From NCBI GenBank assembly GCA_903832285.1, contig CAILAY010000168.1, positions 1 to 64,000 of the forward strand: a stretch of DNA of 64,000 nt, written 5' to 3'. A program made the position numbers and the translations under genes. Source of the stretch: an uncultured beta proteobacterium. Lineage in GTDB: Bacteria; Pseudomonadota; Gammaproteobacteria; Burkholderiales; Burkholderiaceae_C. Shown piece after piece: positions 28,468 to 37,597 of this stretch. Position 1 is the first letter of the stretch. Every line of letters starts with the position of its first letter. The notes under the pieces were generated by a model. It ran no database searches. It saw only the letters and a list, made by a program, of their open reading frames with translations, and was not told the origin of the DNA.

Positions 28468-30258
28468 GAAGGTCCGTACTTTGGGAGGGATGCTCGCCAC
28501 GGTCAGCGGCGTCAGATTCACCGGTTTGTAGCTCAGGCTATTGCTCGCCCTGTCCCACAGCGTGTGCTTCATCCATTCAGCGTCGTTGCGGCCCAGCGGA
28601 CAGGTGGCGTCACTGGCATCGCGCTCGTATTCATGCACCGTGTGCGCACCGCGGCACTCGTGCCGGGCGGCCGCAGACACGATGGTGGCCTGTGCCACTT
28701 CGATCATGTTCTCGACCTCCAGCGCCTCGATACGGGCCGTGTTGAACACCCGGGATTTATCCTTCAAGGTGATGTTCTGCACCCGTTCACGCAGCGCCGC
28801 AATTTTGCCAACGCCTTCGTCCATGCTGGCCTGAGTGCGGAACACTCCCACATGCAACTGCATGGTGGCACGGATGTCGTCGCCCACGCGTTGCGCGTAT
28901 TCGCCGGTGGTGGCGTTGTCCAGGCGTTCCAGCCTTGCCAGTGACTGCAAGGCGGCGTCCGCGGGCAGGGGCTTGTGTGTGTTGGCACCGTTGAACTCGA
29001 CGATGTGGTTGCCTGCGGCGCGACCGAACACCAGCAGATCCAGCAGCGAATTCGTACCCAGTCGGTTTGCGCCGTGCACGCTCACGCAGGAACATTCGCC
29101 CACGGCATAGAGACCCTTCACGACCTGGTTTACGCCGTCCTTTGGAACGACCACCTGGCCGTTGATGTTGGTCGGGATGCCGCCCATCTGGTAGTGGATC
29201 GTGGGAACCACGGGAATGGGTTCGCGCGTGATGTCCACGTTGGCAAAATTACTGCCTATCTCGTACACAGAGGGCAGGCGTTTGTGAATGGTCTCGGCGC
29301 CCAGGTGATCGAGCTTGAGCAGGATGTAGTCCTTGTTCGGACCGCAGCCGCGACCCTCCTTGATTTCCTGGTCCATGCAGCGCGACACAAAATCGCGCGG
29401 CGCCAAGTCTTTGAGCGTCGGCGCGTAGCGCTCCATGAAGCGCTCGCCATTGGCGTTGAGCAGAATCGCACCCTCGCCGCGGCATCCCTCGGTCAGCAGC
29501 ACGCCGGCTCCAGCCACGCCCGTCGGGTGGAACTGCCAGAACTCCATGTCCTGCAACGGGATGCCGGCGCGTGCCGCCATGCCCAGGCCGTCGCCAGTGT
29601 TGATGAAGGCGTTGGTGGAGGCCGCGAAGATGCGGCCGGCACCGCCGGTGGCGAGTAGCACGGTCTTGGCTTCGAGCACGTACACGTCGCCGGTTTCCAT
29701 CTCAAGCGCAGTCACTCCCACCACGTCGCCGTCGGCGTCGCGGATCAGGTCCAGTGCCATCCATTCGACGAAAAAGTTGGTCTTGGCCTTGACGTTTTGC
29801 TGGTACAGCGTGTGCAGCATGGCGTGGCCGGTGCGGTCGGCCGCGGCACAAGCACGCTCGACCGCTTTTTCGCCGTAGTTGGCGGTGTGGCCGCCAAACG
29901 GACGCTGATAGATCGTGCCGTCAGGATTGCGGTCAAACGGCATGCCCATGTGTTCCAGGTCGTACACGGCATTGGCTGCTTCGCGGCACATGAACTCGAT
30001 CGCGTCCTGATCCCCCAGCCAATCCGAGCCCTTGATGGTGTCGTAGAAGTGATAGTGCCAATTGTCTTCGTTCATGTTGCCCAGCGAGGCGCCGATGCCG
30101 CCTTGCGCCGCGACCGTATGTGAGCGCGTTGGGAACACCTTGGACAGCACTGCAACATTCAGACCGGCGCGTGCGAGTTGCAGCGAGGCGCGCATGCCGG
30201 AGCCGCCCGCCCCCACGATGACGGCGTCAAATCTTCTTTTGCTAACGGTATAAGCCAC
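28465..30258 (-). CDS. sdhA: Succinate dehydrogenase flavoprotein subunit
   Basis: 597 residues, normal. It oxidises succinate to fumarate. The FAD-binding N-terminus (VIVGAGGSGMRASLQLARA), the His-bearing segment SHTVAAQGGIGA that binds FAD covalently, and the active-site segment TEGCRGEGAIL are present. The start at 30258 is 3 bases from the sdhD stop, so translation is coupled. Its TGA stop lies inside the intergenic repeat element. Confidence 0.98.
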   Translation of the reverse strand: MAYTVSKRRFDAVIVGAGGSGMRASLQLARAGLNVAVLSKVFPTRSHTVAAQGGIGASLGNMNEDNWHYHFYDTIKGSDWLGDQDAIEFMCREAANAVYDLEHMGMPFDRNPDGTIYQRPFGGHTANYGEKAVERACAAADRTGHAMLHTLYQQNVKAKTNFFVEWMALDLIRDADGDVVGVTALEMETGDVYVLEAKTVLLATGGAGRIFAASTNAFINTGDGLGMAARAGIPLQDMEFWQFHPTGVAGAGVLLTEGCRGEGAILLNANGERFMERYAPTLKDLAPRDFVSRCMDQEIKEGRGCGPNKDYILLKLDHLGAETIHKRLPSVYEIGSNFANVDITREPIPVVPTIHYQMGGIPTNINGQVVVPKDGVNQVVKGLYAVGECSCVSVHGANRLGTNSLLDLLVFGRAAGNHIVEFNGANTHKPLPADAALQSLARLERLDNATTGEYAQRVGDDIRATMQLHVGVFRTQASMDEGVGKIAALRERVQNITLKDKSRVFNTARIEALEVENMIEVAQATIVSAAARHECRGAHTVHEYERDASDATCPLGRNDAEWMKHTLWDRASNSLSYKPVNLTPLTVASIPPKVRTF

Positions 30259-30261
30259 GGT

Positions 30262-30627
30262 TTAAAACCTCCAAAGAACTTGAATGGCCCAACCCGCGCA
30301 CGCGACGAGCCAGACGATGGAGAAAATTTCGAGCGTCAGGCGCACGGCGACAGGTTTGATGTAGTCCATCCAGATTTCGCGCATTCCGATCCAGGCGTGG
30401 ACCAGCAGAGCGAGGATGACGGCGAAGGTCAGTGCCTTCATCCACTGGGCGGAAAAAATGCCAGCCCATTTGTCGTATCCGATGGAGCCCTTGGTGAATA
30501 ACACCTGTGCCAACACCAGCAGCGTGAACAGCGCCATGATGACGGCGGTGGCACGCTGCGCAATCCAGTCGCGCAGTCCATAGTGGGCGCCCGTGACGAG
30601 GCGCTTGGATCCGTGATTTACAGACAT
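30262..30627 (-). CDS. sdhD: Succinate dehydrogenase membrane anchor subunit
   Basis: 121 residues with three hydrophobic helices (about residues 28-46, 63-82 and 96-117). The N-terminal GAHYGLRDWIAQRATAV and the haem-ligand candidate His in LLVHAWIGMREIWMDY fit the SdhD anchor family. Together with SdhC it holds cytochrome b and the quinone site. The ATG at 30627 is preceded by AGGGGAA, at the end of the sdhC-sdhD spacer. Confidence 0.95.
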   Translation of the reverse strand: MSVNHGSKRLVTGAHYGLRDWIAQRATAVIMALFTLLVLAQVLFTKGSIGYDKWAGIFSAQWMKALTFAVILALLVHAWIGMREIWMDYIKPVAVRLTLEIFSIVWLVACAGWAIQVLWRF

Positions 30628-30725
30628 ATTGAAATTCCCCTGATTAATTGAGCACAGAACTGAAGATCTGATCTGTTCGGTTGCGGCCGGGGCTAACGAG
30701 CTGACCCACAAGCCATTTGTGTTCA
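30628..30725 (-). repeat. Degenerate copy of the stop-to-Shine-Dalgarno element between sdhC and sdhD
   Basis: Read leftward it starts at the sdhC stop (TACTGA), then after a short insertion CTTGTGGGTCAG, and ends TTCTGTGCTCAATTAATCAG next to the sdhD ribosome site AGGGGAA. Both ends match copy B (48174-48240) closely; the middle does not. Confidence 0.6.
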
Positions 30726-31166
30726 GTAGAGGCCAAACAGCTTGGCGCCAAGTACGGCCGTCAAACCCAGGCTCACGATCAGTGTCGCGACCGCGGAAGA
30801 GTTGCCGAATTCCTTTGTGACCGCGTGACGGGCATCCATGTACAGATGGCGTATGCCGGCGGTGAAGTGATGCAGATAGGCCCAGATCACGCCCAGGGCC
30901 AGCAGCTTCCAGATGGCGCCGGGCAAACCCAACATGCCTGCGCTGAAGGCTGCGGTAAAACGGGCGAACGAATATTCGGAGGTGATTGAAGTGGCAAACA
31001 TCCAGATGATGAAGGGCATCAGCAAGAAGAGGATCAGGCCACTGATGCGGTGCATGCCGGAGATGATGGAGGCCAGAGGCCACCGATAACCCGGCAGATC
31101 CCTGAAGGCATTGATGTTGCGGAACTCGGGCCGTTTGGGTTTCGCGGTCGGTGTGCTGAAGCTCAT
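30723..31166 (-). CDS. sdhC: Succinate dehydrogenase cytochrome b556 subunit
   Basis: 147 residues with three membrane helices. SASIISGMHRISGLILFLL-type residues (here ASIISGMHRISGLILF) and the His-bearing motif LHHFTAGIRHLYMD identify SdhC; the latter supplies a haem b ligand. It is the first gene of the sdhC-sdhD-sdhA-sdhB-sdhE-gltA operon. A gap of 76 bases separates it from the GntR-type regulator gene on the same strand; that gap contains a small hairpin and no strong promoter that I can point to. Confidence 0.96.
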   Translation of the reverse strand: MSFSTPTAKPKRPEFRNINAFRDLPGYRWPLASIISGMHRISGLILFLLMPFIIWMFATSITSEYSFARFTAAFSAGMLGLPGAIWKLLALGVIWAYLHHFTAGIRHLYMDARHAVTKEFGNSSAVATLIVSLGLTAVLGAKLFGLY

Positions 31167-31242
31167 GTCGGTGCTTTCTTGGGGTAACGGGAAATTCTAT
31201 TGCACCGCACACAACTGGCGGCAGACTTCACCAATGTGAAGG

Positions 31243-32034
31243 TCAGTTCAACACATTCAAATAGTGGTGACTGTCGGTGCGGTACAAACCACGGCGCAGT
31301 TCCATGGGTACGTCATTGTAGGTGTGGGCCACGCGCTCCACACTCAACAGGGGCGTCTGCGGGTTGACCTTCAGCCATGCGCATTGTTCGGTGTCTGGCA
31401 GTACAGCTCGAATTCTTTCCTCTGCGCGCACCATGCGCACACCGAATTCCGTCTCGAACAGCGCGTACATCGGGCCGTGGTATCCTGTCAATCTCTCTGC
31501 AGTCAAGCCTTTAAACGGCGTGCCGGGCAACCACAGCTCTTCCAGAATTGTGGGCACCCCGCCAAAGGAGAGAACGCGGCGCACCTGCAGCACCGAGTCG
31601 CCCGTGCGCAGCCCCAGGGCGCGCGCGATGTCGGCACTGGCACGCATCCGCTTGCAGTCGATGATGTTGCGCTGCGATGGACCTTCGCTGCTGGCTTCGC
31701 CGCTGTCTGGAACCAGTTTCAGGAAGCGGTATTGCACATGTTGTTCCACATGGGTGGCGACAAACGTGCCCTTGCCCTGACGCCGAATCAGCAGATTGCC
31801 GGCGGCCAGTTCGTCAATCGCCTTGCGCACCGTTCCCTGACTCACGCGAAAGCGCACCGCGAGTTCGGTTTCGCTCGGTATCGATTCGCCCGGTTTCCAC
31901 TCTGCGGCTTGCAGACTTTGCAGTATCAGCGTCTTGATCTGCTGATACAGCGGGCTGAATGCAGGGGTGCCGGCACTTACCGAATTCGCAGCGATTGCGG
32001 CGTGCTCGTGCGTGCTGGGCGGGACATGTGCCAT
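31243..32034 (-). CDS. GntR/HutC-family transcriptional regulator (UTRA domain)
   Basis: 263 residues from the ATG at 32034. A winged helix-turn-helix at about residues 29-95 (SETELAVRFRVSQGTVRKAI, then LIRRQGKGTFVA) is followed by a UTRA ligand domain (about 110-255). The ATG at 32061 is an alternative that adds nine residues, but it would place the palindrome at 32047-32058 inside the coding region. The location at the head of the sdh operon and divergent from mdh suggests control of TCA genes; the ligand is unknown. Confidence 0.88.
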   Translation of the reverse strand: MAHVPPSTHEHAAIAANSVSAGTPAFSPLYQQIKTLILQSLQAAEWKPGESIPSETELAVRFRVSQGTVRKAIDELAAGNLLIRRQGKGTFVATHVEQHVQYRFLKLVPDSGEASSEGPSQRNIIDCKRMRASADIARALGLRTGDSVLQVRRVLSFGGVPTILEELWLPGTPFKGLTAERLTGYHGPMYALFETEFGVRMVRAEERIRAVLPDTEQCAWLKVNPQTPLLSVERVAHTYNDVPMELRRGLYRTDSHHYLNVLN

Positions 32035-32046
32035 GGTCCAATCATA

Positions 32047-32058
32047 TCTTATATAAGA
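32047..32058. promoter_or_regulatory. Candidate operator of the GntR regulator
   Basis: TCTTATATAAGA is a perfect 12-bp palindrome, extended by partly matching flanks (AT on the left, CAT on the right) and followed by a further half-site, ATAAGACA. It lies between the divergent gntR and mdh genes, 11 bases upstream of the mdh -35 box. HutC-type regulators commonly bind short AT-rich palindromes beside their own genes. Confidence 0.65.
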
Positions 32059-32069
32059 CATAAGACAAA

Positions 32070-32098
32070 TTGACGCTTTCAGGCTTTCAGTTTAGACT
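32070..32098 (+). promoter_or_regulatory. Sigma-70-type promoter of mdh
   Basis: TTGACG (32070-32075) and TAGACT (32093-32098) are separated by 17 bases, a near-consensus arrangement. The start codon of mdh is 38 bases downstream of the -10 box. Confidence 0.7.
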
Positions 32099-32136
32099 TC
32101 GTTGCTGTTTCAACTCAACATTCTGGAGTACTTACC

Positions 32137-33123
32137 ATGAGCAAAAAGCCCGTTCGAGTTGCCGTCACCGGCGCCGCAGGTCAGATCGGATATGCATTGT
32201 TGTTTCGCATCGCCTCCGGAGAAATGCTCGGGAAGGACCAGCCGGTCATCCTTCAGTTGTTGGAAATTCCTGACGAAAAGGCACAGAAGGCACTCAAGGG
32301 AGTGATGATGGAGTTGCAGGATTGCGCCTTTCCACTGCTCGTTGGCATGGAAGCGCACAGCGACCCGATGACGGCGTTCAAGGACACTGACTACGCCTTG
32401 CTGGTGGGCTCGCGTCCGCGTGGTCCGGGCATGGAGCGCGCAGAGTTACTGTCCATCAACGGGGCCATCTTCACCGCGCAGGGCAAGGCACTGAATGCCG
32501 TCGCCAGCCGCAACGTCAGGGTGCTGGTGGTGGGCAACCCCGCCAACACCAATGCCTATATTGCGATGAAGAGCGCACCCGATCTGCCGCGCAAGAACTT
32601 TACCGCCATGCTACGTCTGGACCACAATCGTGCTCTGAGCCAGATCGCGGCCAAGACCGGCAAGCCGGTGGCCGACATCGAAAAGCTGTGCGTCTGGGGC
32701 AACCATTCACCCACCATGTACGCCGACTACCGCTTCGCCACCATCAACGGCGCGTCGGTCAAGGACATGATCAACGACCAGGATTGGAACGCCAACACCT
32801 TTTTGCCCACGGTGGGCAAACGCGGTGCCGCCATCATCGAAGCGCGCGGCCTTTCGTCCGCTGCTTCCGCTGCAAATGCGGCGATCGACCACATGCGCGA
32901 CTGGGCCCTGGGTACCAACGGCAAGTGGGTCACCATGGGCATTGCGTCCGATGGCCAATACGGTATCCCGAAAGACACGATGTTCGGTTTTGCCGTGACC
33001 TGCCAAGGCGGTGAATACAAGCTGGTCGAAGGCTTGGCCATCGATGAGTTCAGCCAGGGCTGCATCAACAAGACGTTGGCAGAACTGCAGGGTGAACAGG
33101 AGGGTGTCAAACATCTGCTGTAG
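32137..33123 (+). CDS. mdh: Malate dehydrogenase
   Basis: 328 residues, the length of the betaproteobacterial NAD-dependent type. It oxidises malate to oxaloacetate. The nucleotide-binding [19 protein letters not shown], the substrate-binding Arg in [15 protein letters not shown] and the catalytic His in [11 protein letters not shown] are all present. It is the first gene of a rightward TCA group and has its own promoter next to the GntR operator candidate. GGAG precedes the ATG. Confidence 0.98.
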   Translation: MSKKPVRVAVTGAAGQIGYALLFRIASGEMLGKDQPVILQLLEIPDEKAQKALKGVMMELQDCAFPLLVGMEAHSDPMTAFKDTDYALLVGSRPRGPGMERAELLSINGAIFTAQGKALNAVASRNVRVLVVGNPANTNAYIAMKSAPDLPRKNFTAMLRLDHNRALSQIAAKTGKPVADIEKLCVWGNHSPTMYADYRFATINGASVKDMINDQDWNANTFLPTVGKRGAAIIEARGLSSAASAANAAIDHMRDWALGTNGKWVTMGIASDGQYGIPKDTMFGFAVTCQGGEYKLVEGLAIDEFSQGCINKTLAELQGEQEGVKHLL

Positions 33124-33139
33124 TAGCCTGCTGCGCAAC

Positions 33140-33245
33140 TCGGGGCCGTCGTTGCGGGGCTCGTCGGCCAATCCTCATGCACCTTGAGTGCATTCCGGTG
33201 GTCCGCCACCCGCGCCTAGGTCGCGAGTTGCTCGCAACGGCCACT
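33140..33245. repeat. Intergenic palindromic sequence related to 50990-51105
   Basis: The 148-base gap after mdh contains AATCCTCATGCAC and a perfect hairpin ATGCAC/GTGCAT (33177-33182 and 33188-33193). The segment from GCCGTCGTTGCG to TTGCTCGC matches the region 50990-51105 in outline. It looks like a GC-rich dispersed intergenic repeat. No gene here. Confidence 0.5.
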
Positions 33246-33271
33246 GCCGTGCTGGGAAACCATAGCAACCC

Positions 33272-34315
33272 ATGAAACATCCGCGCGAAATATTGCTGGG
33301 GTCCCAGGCTGCTGGCAGCGCTCTGCCGGTGTGCGATCACTACAGCGGGGTGGAGGTGCGCATGCGCAAGAGTCTGCAATTGCAGGCTGAAATGACGCAG
33401 GAATTTGGCACCTGCGTGTTTGACGTTACGCTGGATTGCGAAGACGGTGCGCCCGTGGGCGGTGAGCATGAACACGCACTGGTGGTGGTGGAACTGGCGT
33501 TGCAGGCGATGCAACGTGCAACCGCAGTTCCTGGCACGATTGCGCCCCGCATAGCAGTTCGTGTTCACCCGGTGGGGCATCCGGCCTTTGCTTCCGACGT
33601 CGCCACCATCGTGGGGCGTGCGGGTACCGCCTTGTGCCATCTGATGATTCCCAAAGTCGAGTCACTGGCCGACGTGGATCGCGCGGTTGCCGCGGTCGAT
33701 CGCGCTCTCACAGTGGGAACGTGCGCCCTGCCACTGCACGTGCTGATCGAGTCTCCGGCGGCGGTACACCGCGCATTTGAGATCGCATCCCACCCTCGCG
33801 TGCAGTCCTTGAGTTTTGGTTTGATGGACTTTGTCTCTGCCCACGGCGGCGCCATTCCCGCGTCTGCCATGAGCACTGGAAATCACCCGCAGTGTTTGGA
33901 TCAGTTCATGCATCCGCTGGTGGTGCGTGCCAAACTGGAAATCTCCAGCGCCTGTCATGCCTTTGGCAAGGTGCCGGCGCACGGTGTGGTAACGGAGTTC
34001 TCCGATACAGTGGTGCTGGAGGGCGCTGCGCGCCGCGCCGCGAATGAACTGGGTTTTACCCGCATGTGGAGCATTCACCCGAATCAGATTCGCCCTATCC
34101 TGGCGGCCTTCAAGCCGGAGTTGCGGGAGGTCGAGGTTGCGGCAACAATCATCGCAGCAGCAGCGCGCGCGGACTGGGCGCCGATTTCGGTCAAGTCCCG
34201 ATTGCATGACCGCGCCAGTTACCGTTATTACTGGCAGCTACTGGAGCGAGCACACCATACCGGACTATGCTTGCCGTCCGAGGTGCAGGGCTACTTTTGC
34301 GCTGTGCCGCATTGA
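33272..34315 (+). CDS. HpcH/HpaI aldolase/citrate lyase beta-subunit-like CoA-ester lyase
   Basis: 347 residues. A TIM-barrel family segment shows the metal and CoA-ligand pattern: DCEDGAP (an acidic metal site), HLMIPKVES, LIESPAAV with a metal-binding Glu, and MDFVSAHGG. Family members cleave malyl-CoA, citramalyl-CoA or similar esters. The exact substrate cannot be read from sequence. In Burkholderiales this gene often lies between mdh and acnB. It is transcribed with a secreted protein and acnB, separated from mdh by the 148-base repeat-containing gap. Confidence 0.82.
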   Translation: MKHPREILLGSQAAGSALPVCDHYSGVEVRMRKSLQLQAEMTQEFGTCVFDVTLDCEDGAPVGGEHEHALVVVELALQAMQRATAVPGTIAPRIAVRVHPVGHPAFASDVATIVGRAGTALCHLMIPKVESLADVDRAVAAVDRALTVGTCALPLHVLIESPAAVHRAFEIASHPRVQSLSFGLMDFVSAHGGAIPASAMSTGNHPQCLDQFMHPLVVRAKLEISSACHAFGKVPAHGVVTEFSDTVVLEGAARRAANELGFTRMWSIHPNQIRPILAAFKPELREVEVAATIIAAAARADWAPISVKSRLHDRASYRYYWQLLERAHHTGLCLPSEVQGYFCAVPH

Positions 34316-34336
34316 AACCCTCACCCAGGAACTCGT

Positions 34337-34846
34337 ATGAAAAAGCTGTTTGCAATGCTACTTGTCGCATCCGTCCCGACCTTGGTGCTGGCGCAAGCCA
34401 CCATCAAAGTACCCGCCAGCGCCAGTCGCGCCGAAATCAAGATCAAGGCAAAGAACCTGGCGGTGGCGGTGGATGCGGCCGAGGCCGCGTTGACGCCGGC
34501 TGAACTGGCGATCGCTGAGCGCGTTCACGTGGGCCGTTTGCCCTGTGAAATGGGGAACTGGGTGACGCTGACCGCGGACCCGAAGGCGCCGGGGTACTTC
34601 GATGTGCAACTGCAAAAAGTGACGTTCCGCATGTTCCCCGTGGAAACGTCCACCGGCGCGATTCGCCTGGAAGACCACAAGGCTGGCGCGGTCTGGCTGC
34701 AATTGGCGAACAAGTCCATGCTGATGAACCAAAAATTGGGCAAGCGCCTGGCCGACGAGTGCATGAGTCCAGCACAAATGGCGGTGGCTGAGGCCTTGAA
34801 GAAGAACCCGGGTGCAAGCGTGCTTGATGCCCCGGCGACAAAATAG
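34337..34846 (+). CDS. Secreted protein of unknown function between citE-like gene and acnB
   Basis: 169 residues. A signal peptide ends at VLAQA (MKKLFAMLLVASVPTLVLA). The mature part has one Cys near residue 72 and a second near 141, which could form a disulfide. No family recognised. It lies 21 bases after the lyase and 61 bases before acnB, in the same direction. Its placement suggests co-expression with TCA genes but no metabolic role is apparent for an exported protein. Confidence 0.7.
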   Translation: MKKLFAMLLVASVPTLVLAQATIKVPASASRAEIKIKAKNLAVAVDAAEAALTPAELAIAERVHVGRLPCEMGNWVTLTADPKAPGYFDVQLQKVTFRMFPVETSTGAIRLEDHKAGAVWLQLANKSMLMNQKLGKRLADECMSPAQMAVAEALKKNPGASVLDAPATK

Positions 34847-34907
34847 TCTTCCGTGAATTTGCGGTAGATTTGTCGACAATTTTGTTTTTTTTTAACCGGA
34901 GAAATAG

Positions 34908-37487
34908 ATGTTGCTAGCCTACCGCGCCCATGTGGCCGAACGCGCCGCCCTCGGGATCCCCCCGCTGCCTTTGTCCGCCAAGCAGACGGCGGAATTGATT
35001 GAATTGCTGAAGAACCCACCAGCAGGTGAAGATGCCACGCTGGTGGACTTGATCACGCACCGAGTGCCCGCCGGCGTCGATGATGCAGCCAAGGTCAAGG
35101 CTTCGTATCTGGCGGCCGTGGCGCTTGGCACGGAAAGGTGCCCGCTGATCTCGCGTCAGCGCGCCACGCAACTGCTGGGCACCATGCTCGGCGGCTACAA
35201 CATCAGCCCAATGATTGATCTGCTGGACGACGCAGCAGTGGCGGCCGAAGCGGCCGAAGGTCTGAAGAAGACGCTGCTGATGTTCGACCAGTTCCACGAC
35301 GTCAAGGAAAAGGCCGACAAGGGCAACGGCTTCGCCAAAGCGGTGCTGCAAAGCTGGGCCGACGCCGAGTGGTTCACCACGCGTCCCGAAGTGCCCAAGG
35401 GGATCAAGTTGACGGTGTTCAAGGTGGCCGGTGAAATCAATACCGACGATCTGTCGCCTGCGCCTGACGCCTTCAGCCGCCCCGACATTCCGTTGCACGC
35501 CCTGGCGATGCACAAGAATGCGCGCCCCGGCATCGTGCCCGAGGAAGACGGCAAGCGCGGCCCGGTCAAGTTCTTCGACGAACTCAAGGCCAAGGGCAAT
35601 CTCGTGGCCTACGTCGGCGACGTGGTGGGTACCGGGTCCTCACGCAAGTCAGCGACGAACTCGGTGCTCTGGTTCACGGGCGAGGACATTCCCTTCGTTC
35701 CCAACAAGCGTTTTGGTGGCGTCTGCCTGGGCGCAAAGATCGCGCCAATCTTCTACAACACCATGGAAGACTCGGGTGCGCTGCCGATCGAACTCGACGT
35801 GAGCCAGATGGCCATGGGCGACGTGATCGAACTGCGGCCCTACGAGGGCAAGGTGCTCAAGGACGGCAAGGTCATTGCCGAGTTCAAAGTCAAGAGTGAA
35901 GTGCTGTTCGACGAAGTGCGTGCGGGCGGACGCATCCCCCTGATCATCGGCCGCGGTCTGACCGCAAAGGCGCGCGAAGCGTTGGGCTTGCCCGCCTCCA
36001 CGCTGTTCCGCCTGCCACAGAATCCGGTCAATACGCACAAGGGTTTCACGCTCGCACAGAAGATCGTGGGCCGTGCCTGTGGCCTGCCCGAAGGACAAGG
36101 TGTGCGCCCCGGCACCTATTGCGAACCCAGGATGACAAGCGTGGGCTCGCAAGACACAACCGGTCCCATGACGCGCGACGAGTTGAAGGACCTCGCCTGT
36201 CTGGGTTTCAGCGCCGACCTGGTGATGCAGTCCTTCTGCCATACAGCGGCTTACCCGAAGCCGGTGGACGTGAAGATGCACCATGAGCTGCCTGAGTTCA
36301 TCAGCACGCGCGGCGGCATCCCGTTGCGCCCCGGCGACGGCATCATCCACAGCTGGCTAAACCGCATGCTGCTACCCGACACCGTGGGCACCGGCGGCGA
36401 CAGCCATACGCGTTTCCCCATCGGCATCAGCTTCCCCGCGGGGTCGGGCCTGGTGGCCTTTGGTGCCGCAACGGGCGTGATGCCGCTGGACATGCCGGAG
36501 TCGGTGCTGGTGCGCTTCAAGGGCAAGATGCAGCCGGGTGTGACGCTGCGCGATCTGGTGAACGCGATTCCGCTCTACGCGATCAAGGCCGGCTTGCTGA
36601 CGGTGGCAAAGCAAGGCAAGAAGAACATCTTCTCGGGCCGCGTGCTGGAGATCGAAGGCCTGCCGGACCTGAAGGTGGAACAGGCGTTCGAGTTGAGCGA
36701 TGCATCGGCCGAGCGCAGCGCCGGGGGTTGCACGGTGCACCTGAACAAGGAGCCGATTCAAGAGTACATCCGCAGCAATATCACGATGTTGAAGTGGATG
36801 ATTGCCACCGGCTACGCCGATGTGCGCACCATCAAGCGTCGCATTGCCGCAATGGAAGCCTGGCTCGCCAATCCCCAACTGCTCAAGGGTGACGCCGACG
36901 CCGCCTACGCAGCCGTGATCGAGATCGACCTGGCCGATATCCATGAGCCGATCGTGGCCTGTCCGAACGACCCGGACGATGTGAAGACGTTGTCCGAAGT
37001 GGCGGGCGCGAAGATCGATGAAGTCTTCATCGGTTCGTGCATGACCAACATCGGCCACTTTCGCGCCGCCAGCAAGCTGCTCGAAAACAGGCGCGACATT
37101 CCCGTCAAGCTGTGGATGGCGCCGCCCACCAAGATGGACGCCAAGCAGTTGAGCGAAGAAGGCCACTATGGTGTCCTGGGACCGGCCGGCGCGCGCATGG
37201 AAATGCCGGGCTGCTCGCTCTGCATGGGCAATCAGGCGCAGGTGAAGGAGGGCGCCACCGTGTTCTCCACCAGCACGCGCAACTTCCCCAACCGTCTGGG
37301 CAAGAACTCTTACGTCTACCTCGGCTCGGCCGAGCTGGCCGCGATTTGTTCCAAGCTCGGGCGCATCCCCACCAAGGCCGAGTACATGGCCGACATGGGC
37401 GTGCTGACTGCCGCCAGCGACAAGGTCTACCAGTATTTGAACTTTGATCGCATTGGGGACTACACCGACGCCGCAGCCACGGTCTGA
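34908..37487 (+). CDS. acnB: Aconitate hydratase B
   Basis: 859 residues, the usual AcnB length. It isomerises citrate to isocitrate through a 4Fe-4S cluster. The cluster Cys residues lie in [12 protein letters not shown] and the paired segment [12 protein letters not shown]. The N-terminal HEAT-like and swivel domains of the B type are intact. The start ATG at 34908 has GGAG about 8 bases before it. A strong intrinsic terminator follows, so it is the last gene of the mdh group. Confidence 0.98.
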   Translation: MLLAYRAHVAERAALGIPPLPLSAKQTAELIELLKNPPAGEDATLVDLITHRVPAGVDDAAKVKASYLAAVALGTERCPLISRQRATQLLGTMLGGYNISPMIDLLDDAAVAAEAAEGLKKTLLMFDQFHDVKEKADKGNGFAKAVLQSWADAEWFTTRPEVPKGIKLTVFKVAGEINTDDLSPAPDAFSRPDIPLHALAMHKNARPGIVPEEDGKRGPVKFFDELKAKGNLVAYVGDVVGTGSSRKSATNSVLWFTGEDIPFVPNKRFGGVCLGAKIAPIFYNTMEDSGALPIELDVSQMAMGDVIELRPYEGKVLKDGKVIAEFKVKSEVLFDEVRAGGRIPLIIGRGLTAKAREALGLPASTLFRLPQNPVNTHKGFTLAQKIVGRACGLPEGQGVRPGTYCEPRMTSVGSQDTTGPMTRDELKDLACLGFSADLVMQSFCHTAAYPKPVDVKMHHELPEFISTRGGIPLRPGDGIIHSWLNRMLLPDTVGTGGDSHTRFPIGISFPAGSGLVAFGAATGVMPLDMPESVLVRFKGKMQPGVTLRDLVNAIPLYAIKAGLLTVAKQGKKNIFSGRVLEIEGLPDLKVEQAFELSDASAERSAGGCTVHLNKEPIQEYIRSNITMLKWMIATGYADVRTIKRRIAAMEAWLANPQLLKGDADAAYAAVIEIDLADIHEPIVACPNDPDDVKTLSEVAGAKIDEVFIGSCMTNIGHFRAASKLLENRRDIPVKLWMAPPTKMDAKQLSEEGHYGVLGPAGARMEMPGCSLCMGNQAQVKEGATVFSTSTRNFPNRLGKNSYVYLGSAELAAICSKLGRIPTKAEYMADMGVLTAASDKVYQYLNFDRIGDYTDAAATV

Positions 37488-37500
37488 GGTTTAACATCCC

Positions 37501-37537
37501 AGCCGGGGGTGCGCCAGGACGCACCCCCGGCTTTTTT
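37501..37537 (+). terminator. Rho-independent terminator after acnB
   Basis: AGCCGGGGGTGCG and CGCACCCCCGGCT are perfectly complementary (13 bp) around a 5-base to 6-base loop, followed by a run of T. Confidence 0.95.
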
Positions 37538-37597
37538 CATGGCGCGCCCGCCCAAGGCAAGCCGATGTGACGTTAAGGCAATGGGAAGGTCTGAACG

